Assembly (NCBI GenBank): GCA_025059775.1
Contig: JANXCW010000004.1
Span: 141,997 to 205,996, forward strand
Direction: 5' to 3'
DNA length: 64,000 nucleotides
Source: Armatimonadota bacterium
GTDB lineage: Bacteria; Sysuimicrobiota; Sysuimicrobiia; Sysuimicrobiales; Sysuimicrobiaceae
The notes beneath the pieces are model-generated. The model was not told the origin of the DNA, searched no databases, and saw only the letters and a list, made by a program, of their open reading frames with translations. This document shows positions 41,908-50,590 of the stretch, piece by piece (within the stretch, counting starts at the first letter, position 1; every line of letters starts with the position of its first letter). Both the position numbers and the translations under genes were made by a program.

Positions 41908-42399
41908 GTGCAACCGAAACCCCTCATCCGCACCCAGGATCCGCGGCCTCTCCTTCCCCGCCTCGTGGCCGTTTACCGGAGAGCCTACCGGGGGCTTGAG
42001 GCGTACGCGTACCGTACGGACCGGGAGGTGACGGAATACCTCCGGTGGCTGTACAAGCGGGACCCGGAGGGATTTCTGGTGGCCTCCCTGGACGAGGAAG
42101 TCGTAGGGTTCATCGCCACGGACGCTCGCTGGGTAGACTATCAGGGGGAACGTATCGGCGAGATTCACGAGTTGGCGGTGGACGACCGCTACCAAGGGCG
42201 GGGTATCGGCAGGGCCCTGTGCCTGGCGGGCCTTGGGTACCTGCGGGACCGAGGACACCGGCGGTTCGGACTTTGGGTGGGCGAATCCAACCTGCGGGCC
42301 CAGGCCCTGTACGAGAAGCTGGGGTTCCGGAAAGTGGGGCAGTGGGGAATCTGGATACGGATGATCAAGGACGCCCCACAATCCGGATCAGCGACTTAA
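41908..42399 (+). CDS. GNAT family N-acetyltransferase
   Basis: 163 aa acetyltransferase. The fold shows EIHELAVDDRYQGRGIGRAL, with the Q/RxxGxG acetyl-CoA loop near residues 97-102, and the final LYEKLGFRKVGQWG. The GTG at 41908 is preferred because GGAGG lies six bases before it. In-frame ATGs further upstream lack a ribosome site and approach truA. The substrate is unknown (protein N-terminus or small amine). The 3' end overlaps the convergent M20 gene by 35 bases. Confidence 0.85.
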   Translation: MQPKPLIRTQDPRPLLPRLVAVYRRAYRGLEAYAYRTDREVTEYLRWLYKRDPEGFLVASLDEEVVGFIATDARWVDYQGERIGEIHELAVDDRYQGRGIGRALCLAGLGYLRDRGHRRFGLWVGESNLRAQALYEKLGFRKVGQWGIWIRMIKDAPQSGSAT

Positions 42400-43453
42400 G
42401 CACCCGGGCCGCATCCGCCACCTGCTGGAGCGCCACGTGCTCGAAGGCCGTGTGGGCCACCGCGAGCCGCCCGGGACCGAACACCACCGCGGGGATTCCC
42501 ACGGAGACCAGGTTCTCCGCATCGGTCCAGCTCCGGATGGCCCCCAGCCGCGCGGGCTGACCCAGGGCCTGTCCATATGCCTCCCGGAGGAGGGTTACCA
42601 CGGGGGCGTCTTCCGGAAGCGCAAAGGGTTGGCTCTCATCGAGGATCTCCGCGGCTCCGCCATGTGCCTCAACCACCCGCAGGACCTCCTGCTTGACGGC
42701 CTCCATATCCTGCCCCGGGAGGACTCGGAAGTCCACGTGGAGGGTGCACCGGTCCGGAACGAGGAGTGCCGGCCGACCGCCCCGGATCTCCATCACGTTA
42801 AACCCGCCCCGGCCTACCAGGGGATGTTCGGCCCGCACGAACGCCATGGTCTGGAACGCCGCGAGAAGCTGTGCGGCCCGCAGAATGGCGTTCTGCCCCG
42901 CCTCGAACTCCCCGCCGTGAGCGGGGACCCCCGCAAGCTCGATGCGCACCTCCAGGCTCCCGGCCTCTACGGGGCAAATGCGGAGCTCCGTGGGCTCCAG
43001 CACCACGGCCGCCTCTGGCCGCACCGCCTCGGGCAACACCTTGCTCCCCAGTCCTTCTCGCTCCTCGTCCACGGTGAAGGCTACGGCCACGGGCAGCTCC
43101 CGGACCTCCGGGGTCTCTTCTAGGGCGAGGAGGATGGCCGCAATCCCGGCCTTGACGTCCGCACTTCCCCGCCCCCACACGCACCCCGCCTCCACCCGGG
43201 GGCGGCTCAGCTCCGGGGGATCTTCCAGGGAAACCGTGTCCGCGTGGGCGGTGAGCAGAAGTTTTGGCCGCTCCGCTCCCTTCCAGATCAAGTTGGCCCG
43301 GTCCTCCACCACGGGCTGCCGGAAAGGCCGCAGCCCCAGGGATTCCAGCCTGGCCTCCAGGTACACCAGGAGGGCCTGCTCCCGACCCGTGGGGCTCGGG
43401 ATGGACACAAGGCGACACAGCTCCCGCCGCGCCCGCTCCAGCAGGGGCTCCAT
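42365..43453 (-). CDS. M20 family metallopeptidase (ArgE/DapE/ACY1-like)
   Basis: 362 aa two-zinc amidohydrolase. Ligand motifs visible are LLTAHADTV, WGRGSADVKAGIAAIL, the catalytic FTVDEEREGLGS, LEPTEL, and the final AVAHTAFEHV. It could deacylate amino acids (ArgE), succinyl-diaminopimelate (DapE) or peptides; dapB and lysA occur elsewhere in the window. A TATGAT -10 hexamer ends seven bases before the ATG, so translation may be leaderless. ATG 43465 is an alternative. Confidence 0.88.
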   Translation of the reverse strand: MEPLLERARRELCRLVSIPSPTGREQALLVYLEARLESLGLRPFRQPVVEDRANLIWKGAERPKLLLTAHADTVSLEDPPELSRPRVEAGCVWGRGSADVKAGIAAILLALEETPEVRELPVAVAFTVDEEREGLGSKVLPEAVRPEAAVVLEPTELRICPVEAGSLEVRIELAGVPAHGGEFEAGQNAILRAAQLLAAFQTMAFVRAEHPLVGRGGFNVMEIRGGRPALLVPDRCTLHVDFRVLPGQDMEAVKQEVLRVVEAHGGAAEILDESQPFALPEDAPVVTLLREAYGQALGQPARLGAIRSWTDAENLVSVGIPAVVFGPGRLAVAHTAFEHVALQQVADAARVLKSLIRIVGRP

Positions 43454-43516
43454 CGAGCCGATCATACCGCACGGGATACAGGAACTCTCCAACCGGGGCG
43501 GGAAATTTACGGTACC

Positions 43517-44521
43517 GTGATCCTGGACGCGAGCCTCCCTCAGGGTTCCCTGCGGCAGGTACCGGAGGTGGCCCGGCTGGCAGAGCGGTTCGGGATAGGA
43601 TGTCTGTGGGCCAACGAGACCCAGCACGATCCCTTCCTCCCCGGGCCACTGGTGTACGCCCACACCCGGCGGCTCCTCTTCGGCACCGCCATCGCGGTGG
43701 CCTTCGTCCGAAGTCCCACCATCCTCGCCCACACCGCCTGGGACCTGGCAGAGCACAGCGGCGGCCGGTTCCTTCTGGGCCTGGGAACCCAGGTACGGGC
43801 CCACGTGGAGCGGCGGTTCGGCATGCCCTGGCCGCCCTCCCCGATCGCGAAGCTGCGGGAGCAGATCCAGGCCATCCGGGCCCTGTGGCGGTGCTGGCAA
43901 GCCGGGGAGCGACTAGCTCTCCGAGGCCGGTACCACACCCTTACCCTGATGTCGCCCTTCTTCAATCCCGGCCCCATTCCCCACCCGCAAATCCCCATCT
44001 ACGTGGCGGGCGTGAACCGGGGGCTAGTGCGCCTGGCGGGAGAGGTGGGAGACGGGCTCCACGTGCACCCCCTGCACTCCGTGAAGTACCTGCGGGAGGT
44101 GGTCCTCCCCGCCCTGGAAGAGGGAGCCCAGCGGAGCGGCCGAAGCCGGCGGGAGATCGTGGTTTCCGCCTCGGTGATGATGGCCACGAACCCGGAGGAG
44201 CGGGAATTCCTGCGGTCTCAGGTGGCCTTCTACGCCAGCACCCCTTCGTACCGGACGGTGCTCGGGGTGCACGGTTGGGAGGAAGTGGGCGAGCGGCTCT
44301 CCCGGCTTGCCCGCGCAGGCCAGTGGCCGGAGATGGCGAGGCTCGTGCCGGACGAGATGCTGGAGACGTTCTGCGTGGTGGCAGAGGCAGAAGAGGTCCC
44401 AGACGCGCTTCGGGCACGCTACGGGGACGTGGTGGATCGAATTACCCCATACTTCCCGCTGGTTCCTGGAGAGCGGGAGAGGCTGTGGAGGGCTCTTGCG
44501 CGGGCCTTCGGAGGGGGATAG
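43517..44521 (+). CDS. F420-dependent-type LLM class oxidoreductase
   Basis: 334 aa luciferase-like barrel. The order of segments LDASLPQGSL, WANETQHDPFLPGPL, AVAFVRSPTILAHTAWDLAEHSGGRFLLGLGTQVRAH and the late SYRTVLGVHGWEE matches a well-defined F420-linked subfamily (MSMEG_2256 type). It implies that coenzyme F420 is present; the substrate is unknown. The start is GTG at 43517; the ribosome site is weak. It is divergent from the M20 gene and ends two bases from the convergent sugar transferase gene. Confidence 0.85.
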   Translation: MILDASLPQGSLRQVPEVARLAERFGIGCLWANETQHDPFLPGPLVYAHTRRLLFGTAIAVAFVRSPTILAHTAWDLAEHSGGRFLLGLGTQVRAHVERRFGMPWPPSPIAKLREQIQAIRALWRCWQAGERLALRGRYHTLTLMSPFFNPGPIPHPQIPIYVAGVNRGLVRLAGEVGDGLHVHPLHSVKYLREVVLPALEEGAQRSGRSRREIVVSASVMMATNPEEREFLRSQVAFYASTPSYRTVLGVHGWEEVGERLSRLARAGQWPEMARLVPDEMLETFCVVAEAEEVPDALRARYGDVVDRITPYFPLVPGERERLWRALARAFGGG

Positions 44522-44523
44522 GA

Positions 44524-45957
44524 TTAAGGACCCGATCCCCTGCCCGTCTCCCCCCGCAGGACCGCGAGCGGAGTCCGGAGGAGGATGAGGAGGTCGAGCC
44601 AGGGGGACCAGTTGCTCACATACCACCGGTCGAGGAGTTGCCGGGTGCGGAAGTCCAGGGCGTTGCGGCCGCTCACCTGCCACAGGCCCGTAATACCGGG
44701 CGGTACGTCCAGCATCCCGTCTGCGCTCAGGAGCTCCAGCTCTTCCGGAAGGTAGGGACGGGGTCCCACGAGGCTCATCTGCCCCTGCAGCACGTTCCAC
44801 AGCTGGGGGAGTTCATCGAGGGACCATCGACGCAGGAAACGCCCTATCTGGGTCACCCGCGGGTCATACCCCCGGAGCTTCCGGTACCGTGCCCACTCCT
44901 CCCGCGCCTGCGGATCCGCGGCGAGGTAGGCCGCGAGGCGCGTGGGGGCATCCATGTACATGGTGCGCAGCTTTACGCAGGAAAAGCGCCGCCCTCCTCG
45001 GCCGATCCGCGGCTCCACGTGGAAGGCAGGGCCCGGGGAGTCCAGTTTCACGAGGAGCGCGGCTCCCAGGACCACCGGGAGGCTCACGAGCCCCAGAAGG
45101 GTGGCCAGCACGAGGTCCATGGCCCGTTTGAGGAGGAATTTCCCGGGCTGGAGGAGGGTATTGGGCAGCCGGAGCAGGAGCGTGCGGTCCTCAAAAAGCC
45201 CCAGGGCTTCCACGCCCAGCACCGGAACCTCTGAGAGATCCGGGACCAGCAGCACGTTCTCGGCCACGGGGCGCAGGGATTCCACCACCCGCAGGACGTC
45301 GGAGGAACCGAGGCCGCTAGGGAGCACCACCACATCCCCAGCGCCCCATCGGGCGGCGGATTCTAGAGCCCGCTCCCACGTAGGAACGATTCCCACCACC
45401 TCGTAGCCCAGCGAGGGGTCCCGCTCCAGGGCGGACGCAACCGCCAAAGCCGCTTCCCTCTCCCCCACCACGAGGGCCTTCCGACGCCAGGGGCCCAGGG
45501 CAACCAGCGCGCGCTTGGTGAGTCCCCGGGCGGTGGGAAGGGTCACCAGGAGCCCCAGCCAGGTGAGCCCGAGAACTGGCCGGGAGACCTCCTCCTGGAG
45601 CTTTCCCACGGACACCAGGGCGAAGGCCAGGACCGCCCCCGTGGTGGCCGCGCCCAGGCACCGGCGGATTTCCTCCCACCGGGGCATCCGACGCGTGTAC
45701 AGCCCCGTGTACGCGAAGGCTGCCAGGAACACAAGCGGTAGCCACCACAGCTGCAGGTAGTGGGAGACCGGATAGGCAGGCCGTAAGAAGGCCGAGGAAA
45801 GCAGGGGGAGAACTGCGTTCCGCAGCCCTACGGCTCCCCAGAGGGCCACCAGTAGGGCCGCGAGGTCTGCCAGGAGGAGGGCGAAGACGCACACGCCTTC
45901 CAGGGCCGCCTGGGGGAGGGATCGGGAGCGCCTGAGGGGGACCACCCGGCTGGTCAA
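44524..45957 (-). CDS. undecaprenyl-phosphate sugar-1-phosphate transferase (exopolysaccharide priming enzyme)
   Basis: 477 aa polyprenyl-phosphate glycosyl-1-phosphate transferase (WbaP/EpsL type). Four or five N-terminal membrane segments are followed by a CoA-binding-like Rossmann region with [16 protein letters not shown] further membrane hairpin precedes the catalytic C-terminus: [48 protein letters not shown] and [13 protein letters not shown]. It initiates repeat-unit assembly on the inner membrane leaflet. The TTG at 45957 overlaps the preceding stop as TTGA; GTG 45945 is an alternative. It is the last gene of the polysaccharide cluster. Confidence 0.9.
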   Translation of the reverse strand: MTSRVVPLRRSRSLPQAALEGVCVFALLLADLAALLVALWGAVGLRNAVLPLLSSAFLRPAYPVSHYLQLWWLPLVFLAAFAYTGLYTRRMPRWEEIRRCLGAATTGAVLAFALVSVGKLQEEVSRPVLGLTWLGLLVTLPTARGLTKRALVALGPWRRKALVVGEREAALAVASALERDPSLGYEVVGIVPTWERALESAARWGAGDVVVLPSGLGSSDVLRVVESLRPVAENVLLVPDLSEVPVLGVEALGLFEDRTLLLRLPNTLLQPGKFLLKRAMDLVLATLLGLVSLPVVLGAALLVKLDSPGPAFHVEPRIGRGGRRFSCVKLRTMYMDAPTRLAAYLAADPQAREEWARYRKLRGYDPRVTQIGRFLRRWSLDELPQLWNVLQGQMSLVGPRPYLPEELELLSADGMLDVPPGITGLWQVSGRNALDFRTRQLLDRWYVSNWSPWLDLLILLRTPLAVLRGETGRGSGP

Positions 45958-46769
45958 GCCCGCCTCCCCCCCCACCGTTCCCACATCGCCCGGAGTACCA
46001 GGCCGAAGAAGGCCAGGTCGTCCACGAGGTACCGGCGCCACAGCCGGCGGGGTTCGTGCCCGAGTCGCCACAGCCACTCCAGTCCCACCCGTCGCATCCA
46101 CCGGGGAGCCCGGGGCTTGCTGCCTGCCGCGTAGTCCAAAGCCGCCCCGCAGCATACGGCCACCCGGACCCGCAACCGATCCCAGTTCCGGTGCACCCAC
46201 TTCTCCTGGGCCGGAGAGCCCACCCCCACGAAGAGGATGTCGGGATCTGCCCGGTTCACCGCCTCCAAGGCGGCCTCCTGATCCTGCACGCTCTCCGCAA
46301 ACCCCTCCACCGGGGTGTAGGTGCCGGCAACTTTCAGGCCACGATAGAGGTTTTTGAGTCTCTCCGCGGCCCGCGCCGCCACCCCCTCCCGCCCCCCCAG
46401 GAGGAACACGGAGTATCCCTCCTGGGCCGCAAGCCGGCACAGCTCCGGCAGGAGGTCACTCCCCGCCACCCGCTCGGGAACGGGTTTGCCTACCATCCGG
46501 CTCGCCCACACCACGGGCATCCCGTCCGCCAGCCGCAGCCACGCCCCGTCCACGGCCCTGCGGAACTCCGGATCCCGGTGGTAGCGGACGAGGTGGTCCA
46601 CATTCGGCGTGACGATGTAGCCCCGCTCGCCCTTTTTTATGGCTTCCCCGAGGGTCGCCAGCACATCCTGTATGCCGAGCGCGCAGAGCTCAGGCCAGTA
46701 CTTCCCTTTTCCCTTCATTTCGTGTTTCAATTCCTGCCTGCCAGCACTTCTTCGATCAACAGCTTCCAT
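45954..46769 (-). CDS. WecG/TagA/CpsF family glycosyltransferase
   Basis: 271 aa GT26-type glycosyltransferase. It has TPNVDHLVRYHRDPEFRRAV, LADGMPVVWASRM, VFLLGGREGVAARAAE and VGVGSPAQEKWVHRN. Enzymes of this family add the second sugar to a polyprenyl-linked precursor, consistent with the priming enzyme next door. ATG 46769 has an AGAGGA site and overlaps the GT4 gene by 43 bases. ATG 46718 would avoid the overlap. Codon bias returns to high GC within this gene. Confidence 0.9.
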   Translation of the reverse strand: MEAVDRRSAGRQELKHEMKGKGKYWPELCALGIQDVLATLGEAIKKGERGYIVTPNVDHLVRYHRDPEFRRAVDGAWLRLADGMPVVWASRMVGKPVPERVAGSDLLPELCRLAAQEGYSVFLLGGREGVAARAAERLKNLYRGLKVAGTYTPVEGFAESVQDQEAALEAVNRADPDILFVGVGSPAQEKWVHRNWDRLRVRVAVCCGAALDYAAGSKPRAPRWMRRVGLEWLWRLGHEPRRLWRRYLVDDLAFFGLVLRAMWERWGGRRA

Positions 46770-47905
46770 TTTTCCTCTTTTACCTTCGGGTGAAAGCGTT
46801 CCTGCACCAATGTCTGGCCCGCTTTCCCCAGCTGATCGGCAAGTCTGCGATTCTTTAAGATCTCCACAACCGCCTCGGCAAAATCCTCAGCCGTATCCGC
46901 TATACGCATGTGCACTCTGTCTACAGCGCCTGTCCCTTCACAGCCCGCAGACGTGCTGACCACTGCTAATCCTCGCGCCAACGCATGGAGGATTTTCAGC
47001 CGTACTCCGCTTCCAACCCGTACCGGCGCTATGAAAACTTTTGCTCTTTGATAGAGGATTTCCAGGTCCTCTACATAGCCCAACATTCTGACGCACTGTG
47101 GAATTTCTCTCTTTTTTAAACCCCTCGGTGGTACGCCCGCCATCCAGAATTCGGCGCTGGGATGCTTACGCTTAATCCGTGGCCACACTTCCCTGAGAAA
47201 CCACCGTATTCCATCTGCTGCAGGCGGCCAGTGTCCCGTTCCTACGTAGAGGATAACTCCTTCTTCTCCGTCTGTCTTTCGTGCCCTCGTCCGTACCGTG
47301 GGTGGAATCACCTCGATCTTTGTACCTACTCCAAGATTCCGCAACCGTCCCCGGTCTTCCTCTGAAAGGACTACGACGGCATTGCTCCTCACGCACTCCT
47401 TGATCTCGTATCGTCGTATCAATTGGCCTTCCCGCCGGCCGGCATAAGCATACCACATCTTTCCCTGTAGCCTAGTATACGAATCTACCACATACCATTC
47501 CACATTGTGTTCCTGCAGGACCCTTGGCAAGCCGATCTCTTCCGTGTAAGCGGTCATGGTCAAAGTATCTATAATTACCAAATCGTACGTACATCCTGCC
47601 ACCATCTGACGCACGGCTCTCTCCATTTCAGCGGTGTAGTCGCGAAAGATATAATACGGTTTTCCTTCCATGGCGCATTTTACCCAGAACAAGGTGCTCT
47701 TCCTCCGCAAAGGCAACACGAAAGATCGGTGTGTCTTTCTCCGAAACGTTTCCACGTCTGCCGGACGCCACCACGGGATAAAGGCGCATGCGTCCACTTC
47801 CCCTAACGTGGAGAGCACCTCCAGCGTATCCGCTGAAACTTGTGCGCCTCCGCTCACGGGGGGATAGGGGACGAGGTGTGTCAGAAACAAAATACGCATC
47901 TTCAT
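46727..47905 (-). CDS. family 4-type glycosyltransferase
   Basis: 392 aa GT-B enzyme. The N-terminal domain opens MRILFLTHLVPYPPVSGGAQ. The C-terminal domain has VILYVGTGHWPPAADGIRWFL, VRMLGYVEDLEILYQRAKVFIAPVRVGSGVRLKILHALARGLAVV and TSAGCEGTG. Donor and acceptor are unknown. It is coupled by ATGA to the FkbM gene. The gene is markedly less GC-rich than its neighbours, suggesting acquisition by transfer. Confidence 0.9.
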   Translation of the reverse strand: MKMRILFLTHLVPYPPVSGGAQVSADTLEVLSTLGEVDACAFIPWWRPADVETFRRKTHRSFVLPLRRKSTLFWVKCAMEGKPYYIFRDYTAEMERAVRQMVAGCTYDLVIIDTLTMTAYTEEIGLPRVLQEHNVEWYVVDSYTRLQGKMWYAYAGRREGQLIRRYEIKECVRSNAVVVLSEEDRGRLRNLGVGTKIEVIPPTVRTRARKTDGEEGVILYVGTGHWPPAADGIRWFLREVWPRIKRKHPSAEFWMAGVPPRGLKKREIPQCVRMLGYVEDLEILYQRAKVFIAPVRVGSGVRLKILHALARGLAVVSTSAGCEGTGAVDRVHMRIADTAEDFAEAVVEILKNRRLADQLGKAGQTLVQERFHPKVKEEKWKLLIEEVLAGRN

Positions 47906-48870
47906 TCCGGGCTTTCTGATCCTCGACAGTTCGCGATGATTGTCACCGCACTCTCGAGGGCCAGCAGATAATCCACGTCTAGCTTTCGCACCTCACGTCC
48001 TGCTTTATAGTATGTACTTAGCCGCCTCGGCCATACGGGTTCCTCCCGCCATCGCTCCCATGCTTCTTCGATGGAGTAGCCCATCTGTTTCAAAAAATGG
48101 AGAAATTCTGCGTACTGGTCTTCTCCCATCAACGTAGGATGCGTTTCTATGATAAGCGTAGGACGGTGCTTCTTTAAAATTCTGTCTGATCCTTTAAGCA
48201 CTGCTAGCTCGGCTCCCTCGACATCCATTCGAATAACATCAACACGCGGCTCTGTTGCCAGAAGTTCATTTAACGTGCAAACTTGTACTTCTATCCATCC
48301 CAGAGGTTTCCGCTTATCGTTTTTCAGGAAAAGGCTGTTCCAGTTAGACTGAGGATAAAAGTAAAGTTTGTCCGGGCCAGACCGATGGCCTGCCGCGAAA
48401 GCGTAGGGCAGCACATTCTGCAGGCCGTTTGCTTGAATATTCTTTTTGAGCAACCGATAGCTCTCTGGAAAGGGCTCTAACGCGAGGACCTTTCCAGAGG
48501 GCCCCACCGCACGTGCTGCCAACAAAGCAAAGTATCCGAGATTGGCTCCTACATCGACCACCGTCATGTTCGGCCTCAGCAGTGTCCGCAGCGTCGCGGT
48601 TAGGATGGGCTCGTGGACACGTTCAACCGCGAGTTCCGGTGAGAGTCCCACATCGTGAGGGCTCAGATACAGACGGAGCCCTTGCACGTTGAAACAGAGG
48701 TGATCTGGCGGTATCCTGCGAACCATCCATTTCCATCGCACCAAACGGCAGAAGCACCGCAGGTTCCGCAGCCGCCAGAACACCATATCCCCAGCGAAAC
48801 GGCCGATCCCCCGCCATCGGTACGCTCGAAGATACCACCTCAGCTTCCGAAGCGCGCGCTCCCCACGCAC
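47902..48870 (-). CDS. FkbM family methyltransferase
   Basis: 322 aa. The SAM domain shows VVDVGANLGYFALLAARAVGP, LALEPFPESYRLLKKNIQANG, and IRMDVEGAELAVLKGSDRIL. Relatives O-methylate sugars of polysaccharides or natural products, so it probably modifies the glycan. The start is GTG 48870, overlapping the flippase end by 31 bases; a start at an internal ATG about 28 codons later is possible. It lies in the AT-richer block. Confidence 0.88.
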   Translation of the reverse strand: MRGERALRKLRWYLRAYRWRGIGRFAGDMVFWRLRNLRCFCRLVRWKWMVRRIPPDHLCFNVQGLRLYLSPHDVGLSPELAVERVHEPILTATLRTLLRPNMTVVDVGANLGYFALLAARAVGPSGKVLALEPFPESYRLLKKNIQANGLQNVLPYAFAAGHRSGPDKLYFYPQSNWNSLFLKNDKRKPLGWIEVQVCTLNELLATEPRVDVIRMDVEGAELAVLKGSDRILKKHRPTLIIETHPTLMGEDQYAEFLHFLKQMGYSIEEAWERWREEPVWPRRLSTYYKAGREVRKLDVDYLLALESAVTIIANCRGSESPE

Positions 48871-50345
48871 CCGTTTTCCCCCAGTCTCGGAAATAGCGTT
48901 TTGGACCCTGCCAGCCTATACACCGCCACCATCCCGAGCACCCCGACGAGGCCCAGGCGTACCGCCGGAGGTGGACAGAAGGCGGCATCCACGGCGGCTG
49001 CCGCCGCCAGGATCACAAGCCAGCGGACGATGGGACCGTACACGTTCCGTTGTTTCAGCGGTTCACCGGGGCCCAGGAGGCGCCCGAGCAGGATCGCATA
49101 GGCGCAGAACTGGACCGCAGCCCGTAGGGACCAGGCCAGTGCAGCCCCACGAGCTCCCACGAACTGCACCAGCATGGCCGCGGTGGCCACGAACGGAAGC
49201 GCCAAAGCCAGGGTAACCCGGGCCGGAACGTCCGGGCGCCCCAGGGCCGCGAACGCCACAGAGGGTACCTGTGCACACCCGAGCAAAAGCCCACCCACCG
49301 CCAGAAGCCGCAGGGGATCCGCCGCCATCTGTGCCTGAGGCCCGATCCACAGCCGCAGGATCTCCCCGGGGAACAATACCAGGAGCACCGAGCCCGGGCC
49401 CAGCACCGTGCTCACCAGGCGCAGCCCTTCCGAATAGGTCCTCTGCACGTCCTCTGTGGCCCCTACTGCTTGGCTCCCGCTCAGAACCGGATAGGCAGCG
49501 GTGGCCACCGCCGCGGGCACCAGCATCAGCCGAAGCACGGTCTCCTGCGGAACCGCGTACACGGAGACATCCGCGGCCCCCCGCAGGATGGCTACCAGGA
49601 ACCGGTCCCCGTACGTGAGCACGGGAGCCATCCATGCATGCACCACCACCCAGCGTCCGAAATCCACAAGTTCCCGGGCCACCCGCCCATGAAAGCAGGG
49701 CCTCCGCCACAATCCGGGCAAGGCCCTCTCGACCAGTATTCCCAGTGCCAGCAGATAGCCCGCCCGGGCGACCGTTACGGTCCACACCATGGCGGGAAGA
49801 CCCGATCGCGCACTTAGGGCCAGCCCGAAAGCGGTGGTGATCCCCAGAGCCGCCCGCACCGCCGCAACCGGCCCAAACCACCGCAGGCCCTCCAGGACCG
49901 CCTGCAGGGCCCAGGCGACCAGGAACACCGGGAGGACGGCTCCAGTAAGCCGGAACGTCTGGAGAGCCTCCCCCTGGACCTCCTGAGGCAACCGCAGCCA
50001 AGCCCCCCCGACCGGAGCTACTGCCCATACCACGAGACCTGCCCCCCCCGCCACCACAAGCAGCAACAACCACGAGGTCCATACGATGCTATAAAGCAAT
50101 TGCTCTTCACCCACCTCCCGGGCCCTGGCCACCGCCCGGGCGGTTCCCCGGCCGAGTCCTAGGTCGAAAAGGGTGAGGTACGAGAACAGGGTCCATACCA
50201 GGGCGAACACTCCGAACCGCTGGAGGCCTAGTTCGTGGATGAGAGTAGGCAGAACCAGGGCGTAGGCAAGGGCGGGAAGGGCCTGGCCCGCCAGATTTAC
50301 CGCGGAGTTCCGCCAGAGTGGCATTCCCAGGGCACGGCTTCCCAT
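48840..50345 (-). CDS. polysaccharide flippase (Wzx/MATE-like)
   Basis: 501 aa integral membrane protein with about 12-14 hydrophobic segments and the typical opening NSAVNLAGQALPALAYALVLP and GVFALVWTLFSYLTLFDLGLGRG. It probably translocates lipid-linked glycan units. The ATG at 50345 has GAGG eight bases upstream; other in-frame ATGs lie at 50324 and further upstream. High-GC codon use resumes here. Confidence 0.87.
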   Translation of the reverse strand: MGSRALGMPLWRNSAVNLAGQALPALAYALVLPTLIHELGLQRFGVFALVWTLFSYLTLFDLGLGRGTARAVARAREVGEEQLLYSIVWTSWLLLLVVAGGAGLVVWAVAPVGGAWLRLPQEVQGEALQTFRLTGAVLPVFLVAWALQAVLEGLRWFGPVAAVRAALGITTAFGLALSARSGLPAMVWTVTVARAGYLLALGILVERALPGLWRRPCFHGRVARELVDFGRWVVVHAWMAPVLTYGDRFLVAILRGAADVSVYAVPQETVLRLMLVPAAVATAAYPVLSGSQAVGATEDVQRTYSEGLRLVSTVLGPGSVLLVLFPGEILRLWIGPQAQMAADPLRLLAVGGLLLGCAQVPSVAFAALGRPDVPARVTLALALPFVATAAMLVQFVGARGAALAWSLRAAVQFCAYAILLGRLLGPGEPLKQRNVYGPIVRWLVILAAAAAVDAAFCPPPAVRLGLVGVLGMVAVYRLAGSKTLFPRLGENGCVGSARFGS

Positions 50346-50590
50346 CGGGCGACCTCGTTCCCACCCACTCCCAACCTCACTCCACCCTCCACCCATCGAG
50401 CCGACCCTACCGCAGCTGCTCCCGGAGGCGACTGCACCCGGTCGCCCCCAGCTGCATGGGCCGGTTCGCGGGAGTCCTCCGGGTTCCCCTGCGATGCGTC
50501 CCTCTCGATTCGCAGCGACGGCGTAAGTTCCCTCCTCACCCCCGCTTCGATCAGAGCAACTCCTGTGCCGTCTGAAAGGGTCCGGACCAT
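50297..50590 (-). CDS. small hypothetical frame downstream of the pseudogene
   Basis: 97 codons starting with an ATG that shares its A with the TGA of the pseudogene (TGATG) and ending inside the flippase gene. The product is Arg/Gly/Glu-rich with no recognised motif and no membrane segment. It occupies the 244-base gap 50346-50589, for which I see no other content. It may be a chance frame in GC-rich DNA or a remnant. Confidence 0.22.
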   Translation of the reverse strand: MVRTLSDGTGVALIEAGVRRELTPSLRIERDASQGNPEDSREPAHAAGGDRVQSPPGAAAVGSARWVEGGVRLGVGGNEVARWEAVPWECHSGGTPR

